Shown in pieces: positions 17,306-26,031 of a DNA stretch of 64,000 bases. The first letter of the stretch is position 1. Each line of letters starts with the position of its first letter. Below the pieces are notes generated by a model that searched no databases, was not told the DNA's origin, and was given only the letters and a program-made list of their open reading frames with translations. The stretch is from NCBI RefSeq assembly GCF_024171895.1, contig NZ_JAMTCQ010000008.1, positions 1,240,001 to 1,304,000 of the forward strand, written 5' to 3'. Source of the stretch: Prauserella halophila (GTDB taxonomy: Bacteria > Actinomycetota > Actinomycetes > Mycobacteriales > Pseudonocardiaceae). The translations under genes and the position numbers were made by a program.

Positions 17306-18553
17306 TCACCAATCGTGAACGGTTCCGTCCCGCAGGCGGTTCACCGGCAGGTACGCCCGCTCGTACGGGTACGTCGCCGCCAGGTCCTCGTCGAGGTGAA
17401 CACCGAGACCGGGCTCCTCGCCCGGGCGCAGGCCGCCGTGGGCGAACTCGTACGCAGGGCCGAAAACCTCCCTGGTCTGTTCACTGTGGACCATGTACTC
17501 CTGGATGCCGAAGTTGTGCAGTGCCAGGCCGAGGTGCACCGCGGCGGCCAGTCCGACCGGCGAGACGTCCGTCGGGCCGTGCATGCCGGACTTGATCTGA
17601 TACATGGCCGCGTAGTCCATGATCCGGCGCACGCTGGTGATGCCACCCGCGTGCGTGATCGGTGAGCGCACGTAGTCGATGAGCTGCTCGCGGATCAGGT
17701 GCTGGTAGTCCCAGACGGAGTTGAACACTTCGCCGATCGCCAGCGGCGTGGTCGTGTGATGGCGCACCCAGCGCAGTGCTTCCTGGTTCTCGGCGGGTGT
17801 GACGTCCTCGAGCCAGAACAGGTCGTAGGGCTCCAGCGACTTGCCGAGTTTCGCCGCCTGGATCGGGGTGAGGCGGTGGTGCGCGTCGTGCAGCAGCGCG
17901 ATGTCGTCACCGAACTCACCGCGCACGGCCTCGAACACCGACGGCACGTGCCGCAGGTAGGCACGGGTGTCCCACGTCTCCTCGGCGGGCAGAGCCGAGC
18001 GGCGGGCGGGTTCGTAGTCGTAGCGGGTGTTGCTGCCGGCACCGCCGACCGAGGCGGCCGCACTGGAGGCGACGCCGTACACCGAGTCCAACCCCGGCAC
18101 GCCGGTCTGGATGCGGATCGCGCGGAACCCCTCGTCGAGGTGCCTGCGGACGGAGTCGAACAGTTCGGGGATGTCCGTGCCACTGGCGTGGCCGTAGACC
18201 AGGCACCGCTCGCGGCTGGCCCCGCCGAGCAGCTGGTAGAGCGGCAGCCCGGCGACCTTGGCCTTGATGTCCCACAGGGCCGTGTCCACGGCCGCGATCG
18301 CCGCCATGGTCACCGGACCGCGCCGCCAGTACGCACCGCGGTACAGGTACTGCCAGGTGTCCTCGATGGCGTGCGCGTCGCGCCCGGTCAACAGCGGCAC
18401 GACGTGGTCGGTGAGATAGCCGGCCACGGCCAGCTCCCGGCCGTTCAGCGTGCCGTCGCCGTAGCCGATCACCCCGTCATCCGTGGTGATCTTGAGCGTG
18501 ACGAAGTTACGCCCAGGGCTGGTGACGATCACGTCCGCGCGCTCGATGAGCAC
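17306..18553 (-). CDS. manD: ManD-type D-mannonate dehydratase (enolase superfamily)
   Basis: A 415-residue enolase-superfamily protein close to ManD/RspA. The N-terminal capping domain has [25 protein letters not shown]; the barrel has [29 protein letters not shown] and [15 protein letters not shown] (Mg ligands), [13 protein letters not shown] and [13 protein letters not shown]. ManD removes water from D-mannonate to give 2-keto-3-deoxygluconate (EC 4.2.1.8). The neighbouring isomerase and oxidoreductase make mannonate, so the step fits. Some ManD-like members have little activity or act on gluconate; without the key tyrosine loop being modelled, low-efficiency members cannot be excluded. 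It is divergent from the LacI regulator with an operator between. Confidence 0.82.
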   Translation of the reverse strand: MLIERADVIVTSPGRNFVTLKITTDDGVIGYGDGTLNGRELAVAGYLTDHVVPLLTGRDAHAIEDTWQYLYRGAYWRRGPVTMAAIAAVDTALWDIKAKVAGLPLYQLLGGASRERCLVYGHASGTDIPELFDSVRRHLDEGFRAIRIQTGVPGLDSVYGVASSAAASVGGAGSNTRYDYEPARRSALPAEETWDTRAYLRHVPSVFEAVRGEFGDDIALLHDAHHRLTPIQAAKLGKSLEPYDLFWLEDVTPAENQEALRWVRHHTTTPLAIGEVFNSVWDYQHLIREQLIDYVRSPITHAGGITSVRRIMDYAAMYQIKSGMHGPTDVSPVGLAAAVHLGLALHNFGIQEYMVHSEQTREVFGPAYEFAHGGLRPGEEPGLGVHLDEDLAATYPYERAYLPVNRLRDGTVHDW

Positions 18554-18668
18554 TGGTCCTCCTTGACAGCAGACGACGAGGTGGCCGCCGGTCCACCGGG
18601 CTCGTATCGGCCGGTGCGGTGTTCCGGAGGGCTCGTGATCGGTTCAACGTAAGAGCCGCCCCGTAGAC

Positions 18669-18684
18669 TGGCAATCAGTTGCCA
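18669..18684. promoter_or_regulatory. LacI-type operator between the manD and regulator genes
   Basis: TGGCAATCAGTTGCCA has perfect TGGCAA/TTGCCA arms about a 4-nt centre. A further TTGTTGCCAC half-site follows at about 18687. It lies between divergent genes for ManD and the LacI protein, and a close match recurs before uxaC (19756-19771). LacI-family repressors usually bind such CG-centred or near-palindromic sites. Confidence 0.75.
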
Positions 18685-18724
18685 TTTGTTGCCACCAGTC
18701 ACGACCGCCGCGGAGGTACCAGCA

Positions 18725-19729
18725 GTGGGCGAGCCCAGGCCGACGATCTACGACGTGGCGCGGCACTGCGGGGTCGCGGCGTCGACCGTGTCCCGCACGT
18801 TCTCGCATCCCAGCCGGGTCAACCCGGACACCCGCGAGAAGGTCCGCGGCGCCGCCGACGAGATCGGCTACGTGCCACGGCCGCTCGCCCGCGCGGAGGC
18901 GCCGGGGCGGGCACGGACGATGACCCTGGTGGTCACCGACATCGCCAACCCGTACTACGCGCCACTGATCAAGGCTGCTCAGGCCCAGGCACTGGCGAGT
19001 GACTACACGCTCGCGCTGACCGACAGCGACGAGTCGCCGCACGTCGAGGTCAGCAACCTGCGGCAACTGCTGGCAACCACCAGCGGCGCGATCCTGGCCA
19101 CCTCCCGGCTGTCCGACGAGGTCATCCGCCAACTCGCCCAGCATCGCCCGCTGGCCATCGTCAACCGCGAGATCGACGGCATTCCCGGCCTCGTGGTCGA
19201 CACGGCGGGCGGGATGCGCAAGGCCGTCCGCCACCTGGCCGCCGTCGGTCATCGCCGCATCGCGTATCTGTCCGGTCCGCGCAACTCCTGGATCAACGGC
19301 GCCCGCTGGCAGGCCGTGCGCGAGGAGTCGACCGCACTCGGGCTCGACGCGGCGTTCCTGGGGCCGCACCCGCCGACCCGCCAGGGTGGCCACGAGGCCG
19401 CCGACGCGCTGATGCTGCAGCACGCCACCGCGGCGATCGCCTACAACGACCTGATCGCGATCGGCACCCTGCAACGGCTGCAGGCCGCCGGGGTCAGTGT
19501 GCCCGCGGACTTCAGCCTCATCGGATGCGACGACATCTTCGGCGCCGATCTGACCGTGCCCGCGCTGACCACGATCTCGGGACCCACCGAGCGGCTCGGC
19601 AGGTCGGCCGTGGACGTACTGCACGCGCAGCTCGCCCATCACACCGTGCCGGAATCGGCGCTCTTCGACGCACACCTCGTGACCCGTGGGTCCACCGCTC
19701 CCCCGCCGGCCGACGACACCACCCGGTGA
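18725..19729 (+). CDS. LacI-family regulator of the hexuronate locus
   Basis: A 334-residue LacI/GalR regulator. GTG 18725 is selected because GGAGG sits 8 nt upstream (18712-18716); the product starts with a short lead, then the HTH TIYDVARHCGVAASTVSRTF and hinge region. The periplasmic-binding-protein-like domain has VVTDIANPYYAPLIKAAQ and the LIGCDDIFGADL C-terminal segment. It lies between manD and uxaC, which both have the same operator upstream, so it probably represses both units and its own gene until an aldonate or uronate intermediate binds. Confidence 0.9.
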   Translation: MGEPRPTIYDVARHCGVAASTVSRTFSHPSRVNPDTREKVRGAADEIGYVPRPLARAEAPGRARTMTLVVTDIANPYYAPLIKAAQAQALASDYTLALTDSDESPHVEVSNLRQLLATTSGAILATSRLSDEVIRQLAQHRPLAIVNREIDGIPGLVVDTAGGMRKAVRHLAAVGHRRIAYLSGPRNSWINGARWQAVREESTALGLDAAFLGPHPPTRQGGHEAADALMLQHATAAIAYNDLIAIGTLQRLQAAGVSVPADFSLIGCDDIFGADLTVPALTTISGPTERLGRSAVDVLHAQLAHHTVPESALFDAHLVTRGSTAPPPADDTTR

Positions 19730-19755
19730 CAGCGCGAGCTCACGACGACAACTGA

Positions 19756-19771
19756 CGGCAACAAGTTGCAT
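19756..19771 (+). promoter_or_regulatory. LacI-type operator overlapping the uxaC promoter
   Basis: CGGCAACAAGTTGCAT matches the upstream operator at 18669-18684 in the GGCAA and GTTGC arms. It abuts TAGGCT (19771-19776), a plausible -10 box, so a bound repressor would cover the RNA polymerase site. A GAGG (19789-19792) lies 8 nt before ATG 19801. Confidence 0.65.
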
Positions 19772-19800
19772 AGGCTGCGTGCGACGGCGAGGCTGCCCGC

Positions 19801-21345
19801 ATGCACGGCGGCACGGCAGACACTTCCGCATCCGAATCAGGTCCGGCACCCCGTCCCGGCCACGCGCCCCGGGACCTCGGGTCGGCGACCACTCCACGCG
19901 ACGCCGCACGCGGCGGGCGGGCGCCGCTGGCTCCGCACCCGGACCGGCTGCTGCCGCCGGAGCCCACGCAGCGCGCCATCGCACGACGGCTCTACGAGAA
20001 CGTCCGTGACCTGCCGCTGATCAGTCCGCACGGCCACGTCGAGGCCCGCCTGCTCGCCGAGAACGCGGCGTTCACCGATCCGGCGTCACTGCTGGTCACG
20101 CCGGACCATTACGTCACGCGGCTGCTGCACGCCCACGGCGTGTCCATGAACGACCTCGGCCTGCGCGACCGCGACGATCCCGACGGCGACGGTGCCGAAC
20201 CGGCCGCACCGCGCGAGGTCTGGCGGGCCTTCTGCGAACACTGGCACCTGTTCCTCGGCACCGCGTCGCGGCAGTGGCTGGAGGCGCAGCTGCACGACGT
20301 GCTCGGCGTGACGGTGCAGCCGTCGGCCGGGACGGCCGACGAGCTCTTCGACGAGCTCACCGAGCGGCTGCAGCGGCCCGAGTTCCGGCCGCGCGCGCTG
20401 TACGACTCGTTCGCCCTCGAAGCGCTGGCCACCACGGACGATCCCGCCGACGACCTCGCTCACCACCGCGCCCTGACCGAGGACCCGTCGTGGCAGGGCC
20501 GCGTCGTTCCCACTTTCCGTCCCGACCGCCACCTCGACGCCACCGGCGCGGGTTGGGCCGCGGCGCTGGCCGATCTCGCAGCGGCGAGTGGCATCGACAC
20601 GGGTGACTACATCGGACTCGTCCGGGCGCTGGAGAATCGCCGCGAGTACTTCCGCGCGCACGGAGCCACGGCCACCGATCACAGTGCGCCCGACGCCCGC
20701 ATGGCGTTCCTGGACGCCGACGAGGCGCAGCGACTGTTCCAGCGGGTCCGGTCCGGCACCGGCAGCGCCGACGACGCGCGATTGCTGTCGCAGCAGCTGC
20801 TCGGCGAGATGGCGCGAATGTCCAGTGAGGACGGCATGGTCATGGCGCTGCACACCGGAAGCAGGCGGAACCACCACCCCGAGACGTTGCGCCGCTTCGG
20901 TCCCGACACCGGCCACGACATCCCGTTGCAGGCCGAGTTCACGCAGGCGCTGCAGCCGATGCTGGAACGGTTCGGCACCCACCCGCGGTTCCAGACCGTC
21001 GTGTTCACCCTCGACGAGACGGTCTTCTCCCGCGAGCTCGCACCGCTGGCCGGGTTCTACCCGTCGGTGTATCTCGGCGCGCCGTGGTGGTTCCTCGACG
21101 CTCCCCGCGCGATGCACCGGTTCCGCGACGCGGTCACCGAGACGGCCGGGTTCTACCGCAACGCCGGGTTCATCGACGACACCCGCGGATTCTGCTCCAT
21201 CCCGGCCCGCCACGACACGGCCCGCCGGGTCGACGCGGCACACCTGTCCGGCCTCGTCGCCGAGCATCTGCTCGGCGAGGACGACGCCGCACAGGTGATC
21301 CACGACCTCCACGACCGCCAGCCCCGCGCCGCGTTCCGACTCTGA
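19801..21345 (+). CDS. uxaC: glucuronate/uronate isomerase
   Basis: A 514-residue UxaC-family metal-dependent isomerase. It converts D-glucuronate to D-fructuronate (and galacturonate to tagaturonate), the first cytosolic step. Typical segments are LPLISPHGHVEARLLAENAAF (His pair binding the metal), WRAFCEHWHLFLGTASRQWLE, VVPTFRPDRHLD and the C-terminal GAPWWFLDAPRAMHRFRDAV and FIDDTRGFCSIPARHD. The first 40 residues are a Pro/Ala/Arg-rich extension not usual for the family; ATG 19801 has a good RBS, so the extension may be real. Its stop overlaps the next ATG (TGATG). Confidence 0.9.
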   Translation: MHGGTADTSASESGPAPRPGHAPRDLGSATTPRDAARGGRAPLAPHPDRLLPPEPTQRAIARRLYENVRDLPLISPHGHVEARLLAENAAFTDPASLLVTPDHYVTRLLHAHGVSMNDLGLRDRDDPDGDGAEPAAPREVWRAFCEHWHLFLGTASRQWLEAQLHDVLGVTVQPSAGTADELFDELTERLQRPEFRPRALYDSFALEALATTDDPADDLAHHRALTEDPSWQGRVVPTFRPDRHLDATGAGWAAALADLAAASGIDTGDYIGLVRALENRREYFRAHGATATDHSAPDARMAFLDADEAQRLFQRVRSGTGSADDARLLSQQLLGEMARMSSEDGMVMALHTGSRRNHHPETLRRFGPDTGHDIPLQAEFTQALQPMLERFGTHPRFQTVVFTLDETVFSRELAPLAGFYPSVYLGAPWWFLDAPRAMHRFRDAVTETAGFYRNAGFIDDTRGFCSIPARHDTARRVDAAHLSGLVAEHLLGEDDAAQVIHDLHDRQPRAAFRL

Positions 21346-22688
21346 TGCCGACTCCGCCGACTCCGCCGATTCCACCGACTCCGGCGCCCCGGCTCACCCG
21401 CGGCTCCGCCGGATGCCGCCCACCGGCGCCGGTCCGCGCCGTCCACCTCGGACTGGGCGCGTTCCATCGTGCCCACCAGGCCGTGTACACGACGGCCGAT
21501 CCGGAGTGGGGCATCGCGGCCTACACGTTCCGCAACACCGAGTTGCCGCGCCTGCTCACCGAACAGGACGGGCTGTACACGCTGCTGCTGCGCGGGAACG
21601 GCGCGCCGCGGGCCGAGATCGTCGACTCGATCAGCCGCGCCCACCCCGGCGGCGACACCGGCCGGTGGCTCGCCGACCTGGCCTCGCCCGACGTGGCTGT
21701 GCTGACGTTGACGATCACCGAGGCCGGTTACCGGGTGGCAGCCGACGGGACCGGGACCGCCATCGACCGGGTCCTGGCCGGACTGCGCGCACGTCACCGT
21801 GCGGGCGGCGCCCCCATCGCACTCGTGCCCTGCGACAACCTGCCGGGCAACGGCGGTGTGCTGCGCGAGGCGCTGGGCCGTGCAGCCGCGAACGAAGACC
21901 CCGGCTTCCGCTCCTGGATCGAGGAGAACGTGTCGTTCGTCGACACCGTCGTCGACCGCATCACGCCTGCCACCGCCGAGGACGACTCCGTCACGGCCGC
22001 GGAGCTGACCGGGTTCGACGACCACGCTCCCGTGGTGACCGAGCCGTTCAACGAGTGGCTGCTGGCCGGGGATTTTCCCCTCGGCAGGCCCTCATGGGAG
22101 CACGCGGGCGCACGGTTCGTGGACGATCTCGCCGCGTACGAACAACGCAAGCTGTGGCTTCTCAACGGCGCGCACACGCTGTTGGCCTACGTCGGACCGA
22201 CGCTGGGGTGCACCACTGTCGACGAGGCGGTGCGGCATCCCGTGCCGGCGGCGTTGACCGAATCCTGGTGGGACACCGCCACCCGGCACGCCTCGCTGCC
22301 GGCCGAGGACCTGGCCGGTTACCGGGAGCGCCTGTTGCGGCGGTTCTCGTCGCGCGGCATTCGGCACAACCTGGTGCAGATCGCCGCCGGCGGTTCGTCG
22401 AAGATCCCGGCCCGGATCCTGCCGGTGCTGCGCGCCGAACGATCCCGGCAGCGGCTACCGGAAGCACCGGTCGCGACGCTGGCCGGGTGGCTGATCCACC
22501 TCCGGGACCGGCAGGTCGACGACCCGCGCGCGGACGAACTCGTCTCCCTGGCCCGATCGGACGACGCCGCACGCCGGGTCCTGTCGGCACTCGACGCCGA
22601 TCTGGCCGACGACCGCGAGCTGATCACCGCCGTCGACGACTACGTCGACCACCTGCGCCACGCGGCCGACCGGAGCCCGTCGACGTGA
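21345..22688 (+). CDS. uxuB: fructuronate reductase / mannitol dehydrogenase family
   Basis: A 447-residue polyol-specific long-chain dehydrogenase starting at ATG 21345 inside the uxaC stop. After a Pro/Thr-rich lead comes the NAD-binding VRAVHLGLGAFHRAHQAVYT motif, then PCDNLPGNGGVLREAL, FVDTVVDRITP and KLWLLNGAHTLLAYVG with the catalytic Lys. With UxaC upstream the likely reaction is D-fructuronate plus NADH to D-mannonate, the substrate of the ManD protein. A mannitol or tagaturonate specificity cannot be excluded from sequence alone. Confidence 0.87.
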   Translation: MPTPPTPPIPPTPAPRLTRGSAGCRPPAPVRAVHLGLGAFHRAHQAVYTTADPEWGIAAYTFRNTELPRLLTEQDGLYTLLLRGNGAPRAEIVDSISRAHPGGDTGRWLADLASPDVAVLTLTITEAGYRVAADGTGTAIDRVLAGLRARHRAGGAPIALVPCDNLPGNGGVLREALGRAAANEDPGFRSWIEENVSFVDTVVDRITPATAEDDSVTAAELTGFDDHAPVVTEPFNEWLLAGDFPLGRPSWEHAGARFVDDLAAYEQRKLWLLNGAHTLLAYVGPTLGCTTVDEAVRHPVPAALTESWWDTATRHASLPAEDLAGYRERLLRRFSSRGIRHNLVQIAAGGSSKIPARILPVLRAERSRQRLPEAPVATLAGWLIHLRDRQVDDPRADELVSLARSDDAARRVLSALDADLADDRELITAVDDYVDHLRHAADRSPST

Positions 22689-22704
22689 CGGCGGCCCGAA
22701 GAGG

Positions 22705-22761
22705 GTGACTGCAGCGCGTCAGCGTGGCTGGAGCGCATCAGCGTGACTGCAGCGCGTCCAG
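22705..22761. repeat. three tandem 19-bp copies
   Basis: Units at 22705, 22724 and 22743 share GTGACTGCAGCGCGTCAGC; the middle copy carries several changes and the third one extra base. They span the gap after uxuB and run into the last codons of the facing gene, whose C-terminal ALQSR and stop are encoded by the third unit. The repeat may have altered that C-terminus. Confidence 0.75.
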
Positions 22762-23334
22762 CGCGACGGCCATGCCGGCGGCCACCCGGAAGTCGACGCG
22801 GGGATCGGGCACGGTGATCGTGTACTTGTCGCGGATCGCGATGCCCTTCTGGCTGGTCATCACCGGCTGTCCGGTCTCGTTGTCGGCGAAGTCGAAGTGG
22901 AACAGGAACGGCACCCAGACGTCACCGAGATACGGGATCATCGTCCAGACCCGGCGGAGGATGGCGATGACCTTGTTGCGTTCCTGCCCTTTCGCGGAGT
23001 AGCCCGGCCCGAACAGCTGCCACGTCGACCGCAGCAGGCTTTTGCCAAACTCCTTGTTGAAGGCACCGAGCGGCTGCCCGTGCTCGTCGTACACGTCGTG
23101 CTCGGCGTGGGCGTCGAGCTTCTGCCGGGCCTTGAACGAGAACACCTGGCGGGTACGCGTCTCGTCCGAATAGAAGATGATCTCCTCGCGCAGCTTCATG
23201 CGCTTCTGCTGCGCGAACGCGATCAGGTCGCCTTCGCCGCCGTCCGGGCCGACGCCGCGGATCTCGTAGCGGTTGACCATCATGGTGATCCGCTGGCGAA
23301 CGAAGAACGTCGGCAGGTGCATCGGTGCAGTCAC
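22738..23334 (-). CDS. tubby/LURP-one-like (scramblase fold) protein
   Basis: A 198-residue protein from GTG 23334 (ATG 23322 also possible). The order of strands FFVRQRITMMVNRYEIRGV, REEIIFYSDETRTRQVFSFKARQKLDAHAEHDVYDEHGQPLG split by turns, and a C-terminal hydrophobic helix is the pattern of small bacterial tubby-like/LURP-one proteins. These are thought to bind membrane lipids or act as membrane-tethered sensors; none has a firm role in actinobacteria to my knowledge. It converges with uxuB, and the gene upstream runs the other way. Confidence 0.6.
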   Translation of the reverse strand: MTAPMHLPTFFVRQRITMMVNRYEIRGVGPDGGEGDLIAFAQQKRMKLREEIIFYSDETRTRQVFSFKARQKLDAHAEHDVYDEHGQPLGAFNKEFGKSLLRSTWQLFGPGYSAKGQERNKVIAILRRVWTMIPYLGDVWVPFLFHFDFADNETGQPVMTSQKGIAIRDKYTITVPDPRVDFRVAAGMAVALDALQSR

Positions 23335-23466
23335 GCGGCGAGTATGGCACGCCCGGCCCTCGCCGGATGCCGGCTCCGGGACAACGGGGCCATCGCTCCA
23401 CACCGGGCCGAGCCGACAGCGGCCGATCAGCCCATCAGGATCAGGCCATATGCTCTCATCCTGCTC

Positions 23467-23868
23467 ATGGGGGACGCCGAGGAGCGGCGAGCCCGGACCG
23501 GGACGGCGGCACGACGCCGGCTGGTCGTCACCGCGGAGCAGGCGGCGGCCGACGGCGCGCTCGACGACATCGCCGTCTACTCACTGGCCGCGGTCGCGGC
23601 GGTGGCGGTGATCGGCTTGCTGCGCCGCCGCCTGCCTCGTGTCGCACGACGCTCGGTCATCGCTTCGGCCGGGTCATCGCTTCGGCCGGGTCATCGCTTC
23701 GGCCGGGTCATCGCTTCGGCCGGGTCACTCACCAGGCGCCGACGCTGCCGCCGAAGCCACCGCCTCCGTAGCCACCACCGGACGAGCTGCTGGACGAACT
23801 GCCGGACGAGGAGCCGCCGTCGGCAGCTCCGCCTCCGTAGCCACCACCGCCGGAACCGGCGCTGCTGA
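23467..23868 (+). CDS. possible small membrane protein, doubtful
   Basis: From ATG 23467 the first 65 residues look protein-like: a charged N-terminus, VTAEQAAADGALDDIAVYSL and a membrane helix AAVAAVAVIGLL. Beyond about 23655 the frame runs through 17-bp tandem repeats and then antisense to the next gene, so the C-terminal half is unlikely to be a selected protein. Either a short gene has been extended by repeat insertion, or this is chance coding in GC-rich DNA. Confidence 0.3.
   Translation: MGDAEERRARTGTAARRRLVVTAEQAAADGALDDIAVYSLAAVAAVAVIGLLRRRLPRVARRSVIASAGSSLRPGHRFGRVIASAGSLTRRRRCRRSHRLRSHHRTSCWTNCRTRSRRRQLRLRSHHRRNRRC
23656..23723. repeat. four perfect 17-bp tandem copies
   Basis: GTCATCGCTTCGGCCGG is repeated exactly at 23656, 23673, 23690 and 23707, followed by a partial GTCA. 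Exact identity means recent expansion. The array starts just 6 bp beyond the end of the large repeat-protein gene on the other strand. The period is not a multiple of three, so any frame through it cycles. It may be a polymorphic minisatellite. Confidence 0.92.
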
Positions 23869-25837
23869 CCCCACCGCCGTCGACCTCGCCACCGAAGCCG
23901 CCGCCTCCGTAACCGCCACCGTCGGAGCCGGAGCTGGACCCGGAGTCGGAGTCGGAGTCGTCCGAGCTGTCGCCGACCCCGCCGCCGTCGACCTCACTGC
24001 CGAAGCCGTCGCTGTAGCCGCCTGCCTCGGAGGACGAGTCGGTGTCGTTCTCCGAGGCCGCCGACTCGGCATTCTCAGTTTCCGCGCTTTCGGTCTCCGC
24101 GGCCTCGGTCTCCGCGGCCTCCGTCTCCGCGCTCTCCGTCTCCGCGTTCTCCGTCTCCGCGGCCTCGGTCTCCGCGCTTTCGGTCTCCGCGGCCTCGGTC
24201 TCCGCGCTTTCGGTCTCCGCGGCCTCGGTCTCCGCGGCCTCCGTCTCCGCGCTCTCCGTCTCCGCGTTCTCCGTCTCCGCGGCCTCGGTCTCCGCGCTTT
24301 CGGTCTCCGCGGCCTCGGTCTCCGCGGCCTCCGTCTCCGCGCTCTCCGTCTCCGCGTTCTCCGTCTCCGCGGCCTCGGTCTCCGCAGCCTCGGCCCGTGC
24401 GGCATCGTCGGCATCGGTGCTGCCGGTGTCGTCGTGAGCCCGCGTGGCCCCGGTGACGGCGTCGACCGTGTCCTCACCGGCAACGTCGTCCGATTCGGTT
24501 CCGAGCGACGTGTCGGCGAACGAGACGCCGCCGAGCGGCCCGTCTTCGGGGCTGGCGAAGTCGCCGAAGTCGGACGCCAGCCGGCCCGGATCAACCGAGA
24601 GGTCCGTCCCGACCTTGCCGCCGAGACCCAACGCCAGACCGGCCCGGGTGCTGGCATCCAGCGTCTCGCCGTCCCACGAGGCGCCCGCGTCGAGTTCGGC
24701 TCCGTATCCCACCTGACCGGTGTACGTCATTCCGCCTTCGACACCGCTGATCCCGCCGCTGCCACTCACGGACCCTTCGAATCCGACGAACCCGCCCACG
24801 GCCATCCGGGCACCGTCCAGGTCGAGCCGGCCGGAGATCTCACCCCGGCCCCCGCCGAACACGCCGGCCTCCACGCCGCCGCGCAGCGGACCGCGTTCCG
24901 CATCGACACCGACGGAACCGGCGACACCGCCCTCCACCGAGGCGCCCGCCCTGAGCCCGTCACGGCCGGCCGACGCCGAGGCGGACGCCTCCGGACCGAC
25001 GCTCACCTTGCCGCCGTATTCGATCGAGACCCCACCTGCCGAGGTCTCGGCCGAGACCTCGGCTGCGTGCTGGTCCGTCACCGCGGCACTCACCGAGTTC
25101 GCGTCGACCTCCGTACTCACCTCGGGGCTGCCCGCCGTGCGGGTCGTCGTCGTGACGGCAGGCTCGTCCACCGTCTGCGCGACTGCCTCAGCCGCGTCGA
25201 GACTCTCCTGCGCGACGGTTTCCGATTCCGCCGCGGTCCGATCCTGCCCGGCAACCCGGGCGGACTCGGCCGTGGCGGGTACGGCAGTGGTATCGCCCTG
25301 TGCCGCGGCGGTCTCGTCCTGCGCCGCAGCCAATCTGTCCTGCACCGCGGTGGTTTCGTCCTGCTCCGCAGTGGCTCCAGGCTGCTCCGCAGTGGCTTCA
25401 GGCTGCTCCGCGATGGCTTCAGGCTGTGCTACGGATTCGCCGGGGGCGGCGGCGGATTCGGTCTCCGGCTCGGCTGCGGGCCGCGCAGGGGCCTCCTGCA
25501 GGCTCTCCTCGGCATCCGGCTCCGCCGTCGACCCGGCCTTCGACTCCGGTACCGCGCCGGGCACGGTACCGCGTGGTCCGGCCGACGACGTGCCCGCGTC
25601 GTGCGCCCCGTCCCCGTCCACGTCTGCGTCGGACGTCTCGGCGTCGTGCGCGTCTCCAGCTGCTCCGTTCGTGTCGCGCAATCCGGCCGAATCGCTCAGT
25701 GCCGATACCGATTCGTCGGGCCGGTCGCGCACCGGCTCAGGATGAGCGAGTACCGCGCTCAGCACTGCCGCACTGCTACCCAGAACTGCGGCATACAGCC
25801 CGATCTTTCCCCGATTCCTGTGCCGACCGCTCATCAA
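23729..25837 (-). CDS. secreted low-complexity acidic repeat protein with Gly-rich end
   Basis: A 702-residue protein. Residues about 10-31 (KIGLYAAVLGSSAAVLSAVLA) form a signal peptide or anchor. Next comes an Ala/Glu/Gln-rich low-complexity zone with several AEQPEAT-like copies, then a Gly/Ala-rich beta-type segment (YGGKVSVGPEASASASAG, GGVEAGVFGGGRGEISG), then about 27 pentapeptides of the type A-E-T-E-A/S/N, and finally a Gly/Ser-rich tail (GGGYGGGGFGG). No enzyme motif exists. The middle segment resembles glycine-rich repeats seen in actinobacterial surface and polymorphic-toxin-type proteins. It is probably an extended cell-surface or matrix protein; the DNA encoding the pentapeptides is itself a near-perfect 15-bp tandem array (about 24070-24385). 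Unknown function. Confidence 0.7.
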   Translation of the reverse strand: MMSGRHRNRGKIGLYAAVLGSSAAVLSAVLAHPEPVRDRPDESVSALSDSAGLRDTNGAAGDAHDAETSDADVDGDGAHDAGTSSAGPRGTVPGAVPESKAGSTAEPDAEESLQEAPARPAAEPETESAAAPGESVAQPEAIAEQPEATAEQPGATAEQDETTAVQDRLAAAQDETAAAQGDTTAVPATAESARVAGQDRTAAESETVAQESLDAAEAVAQTVDEPAVTTTTRTAGSPEVSTEVDANSVSAAVTDQHAAEVSAETSAGGVSIEYGGKVSVGPEASASASAGRDGLRAGASVEGGVAGSVGVDAERGPLRGGVEAGVFGGGRGEISGRLDLDGARMAVGGFVGFEGSVSGSGGISGVEGGMTYTGQVGYGAELDAGASWDGETLDASTRAGLALGLGGKVGTDLSVDPGRLASDFGDFASPEDGPLGGVSFADTSLGTESDDVAGEDTVDAVTGATRAHDDTGSTDADDAARAEAAETEAAETENAETESAETEAAETEAAETESAETEAAETENAETESAETEAAETEAAETESAETEAAETESAETEAAETENAETESAETEAAETEAAETESAETENAESAASENDTDSSSEAGGYSDGFGSEVDGGGVGDSSDDSDSDSGSSSGSDGGGYGGGGFGGEVDGGGVSSAGSGGGGYGGGAADGGSSSGSSSSSSSGGGYGGGGFGGSVGAW

Positions 25838-26031
25838 TCCCTCGCATCGTCGTCGTCACGCGAACATGCTGAGGCTACGCAACGACCGTCCCCGCGCAGG
25901 ACCGTCGAACGTAGGAAGTTCGCGCAGAATCGCCCGTTCGCAGCGATGACCCCGCTCCGTGGTTGCCTTGACGTGCCCCAGCTGGAGCAGAGCCCGGCCG
26001 CCATGAGCAGACCCCACCGGAAGGAACGAGC

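Noticed and set aside
24042-24437. Plus-strand Ser/Val/Ala repeat ORF
   Set aside because: It is the antisense reading of the AETE pentapeptide array; the other strand has the signal peptide and full-length frame.
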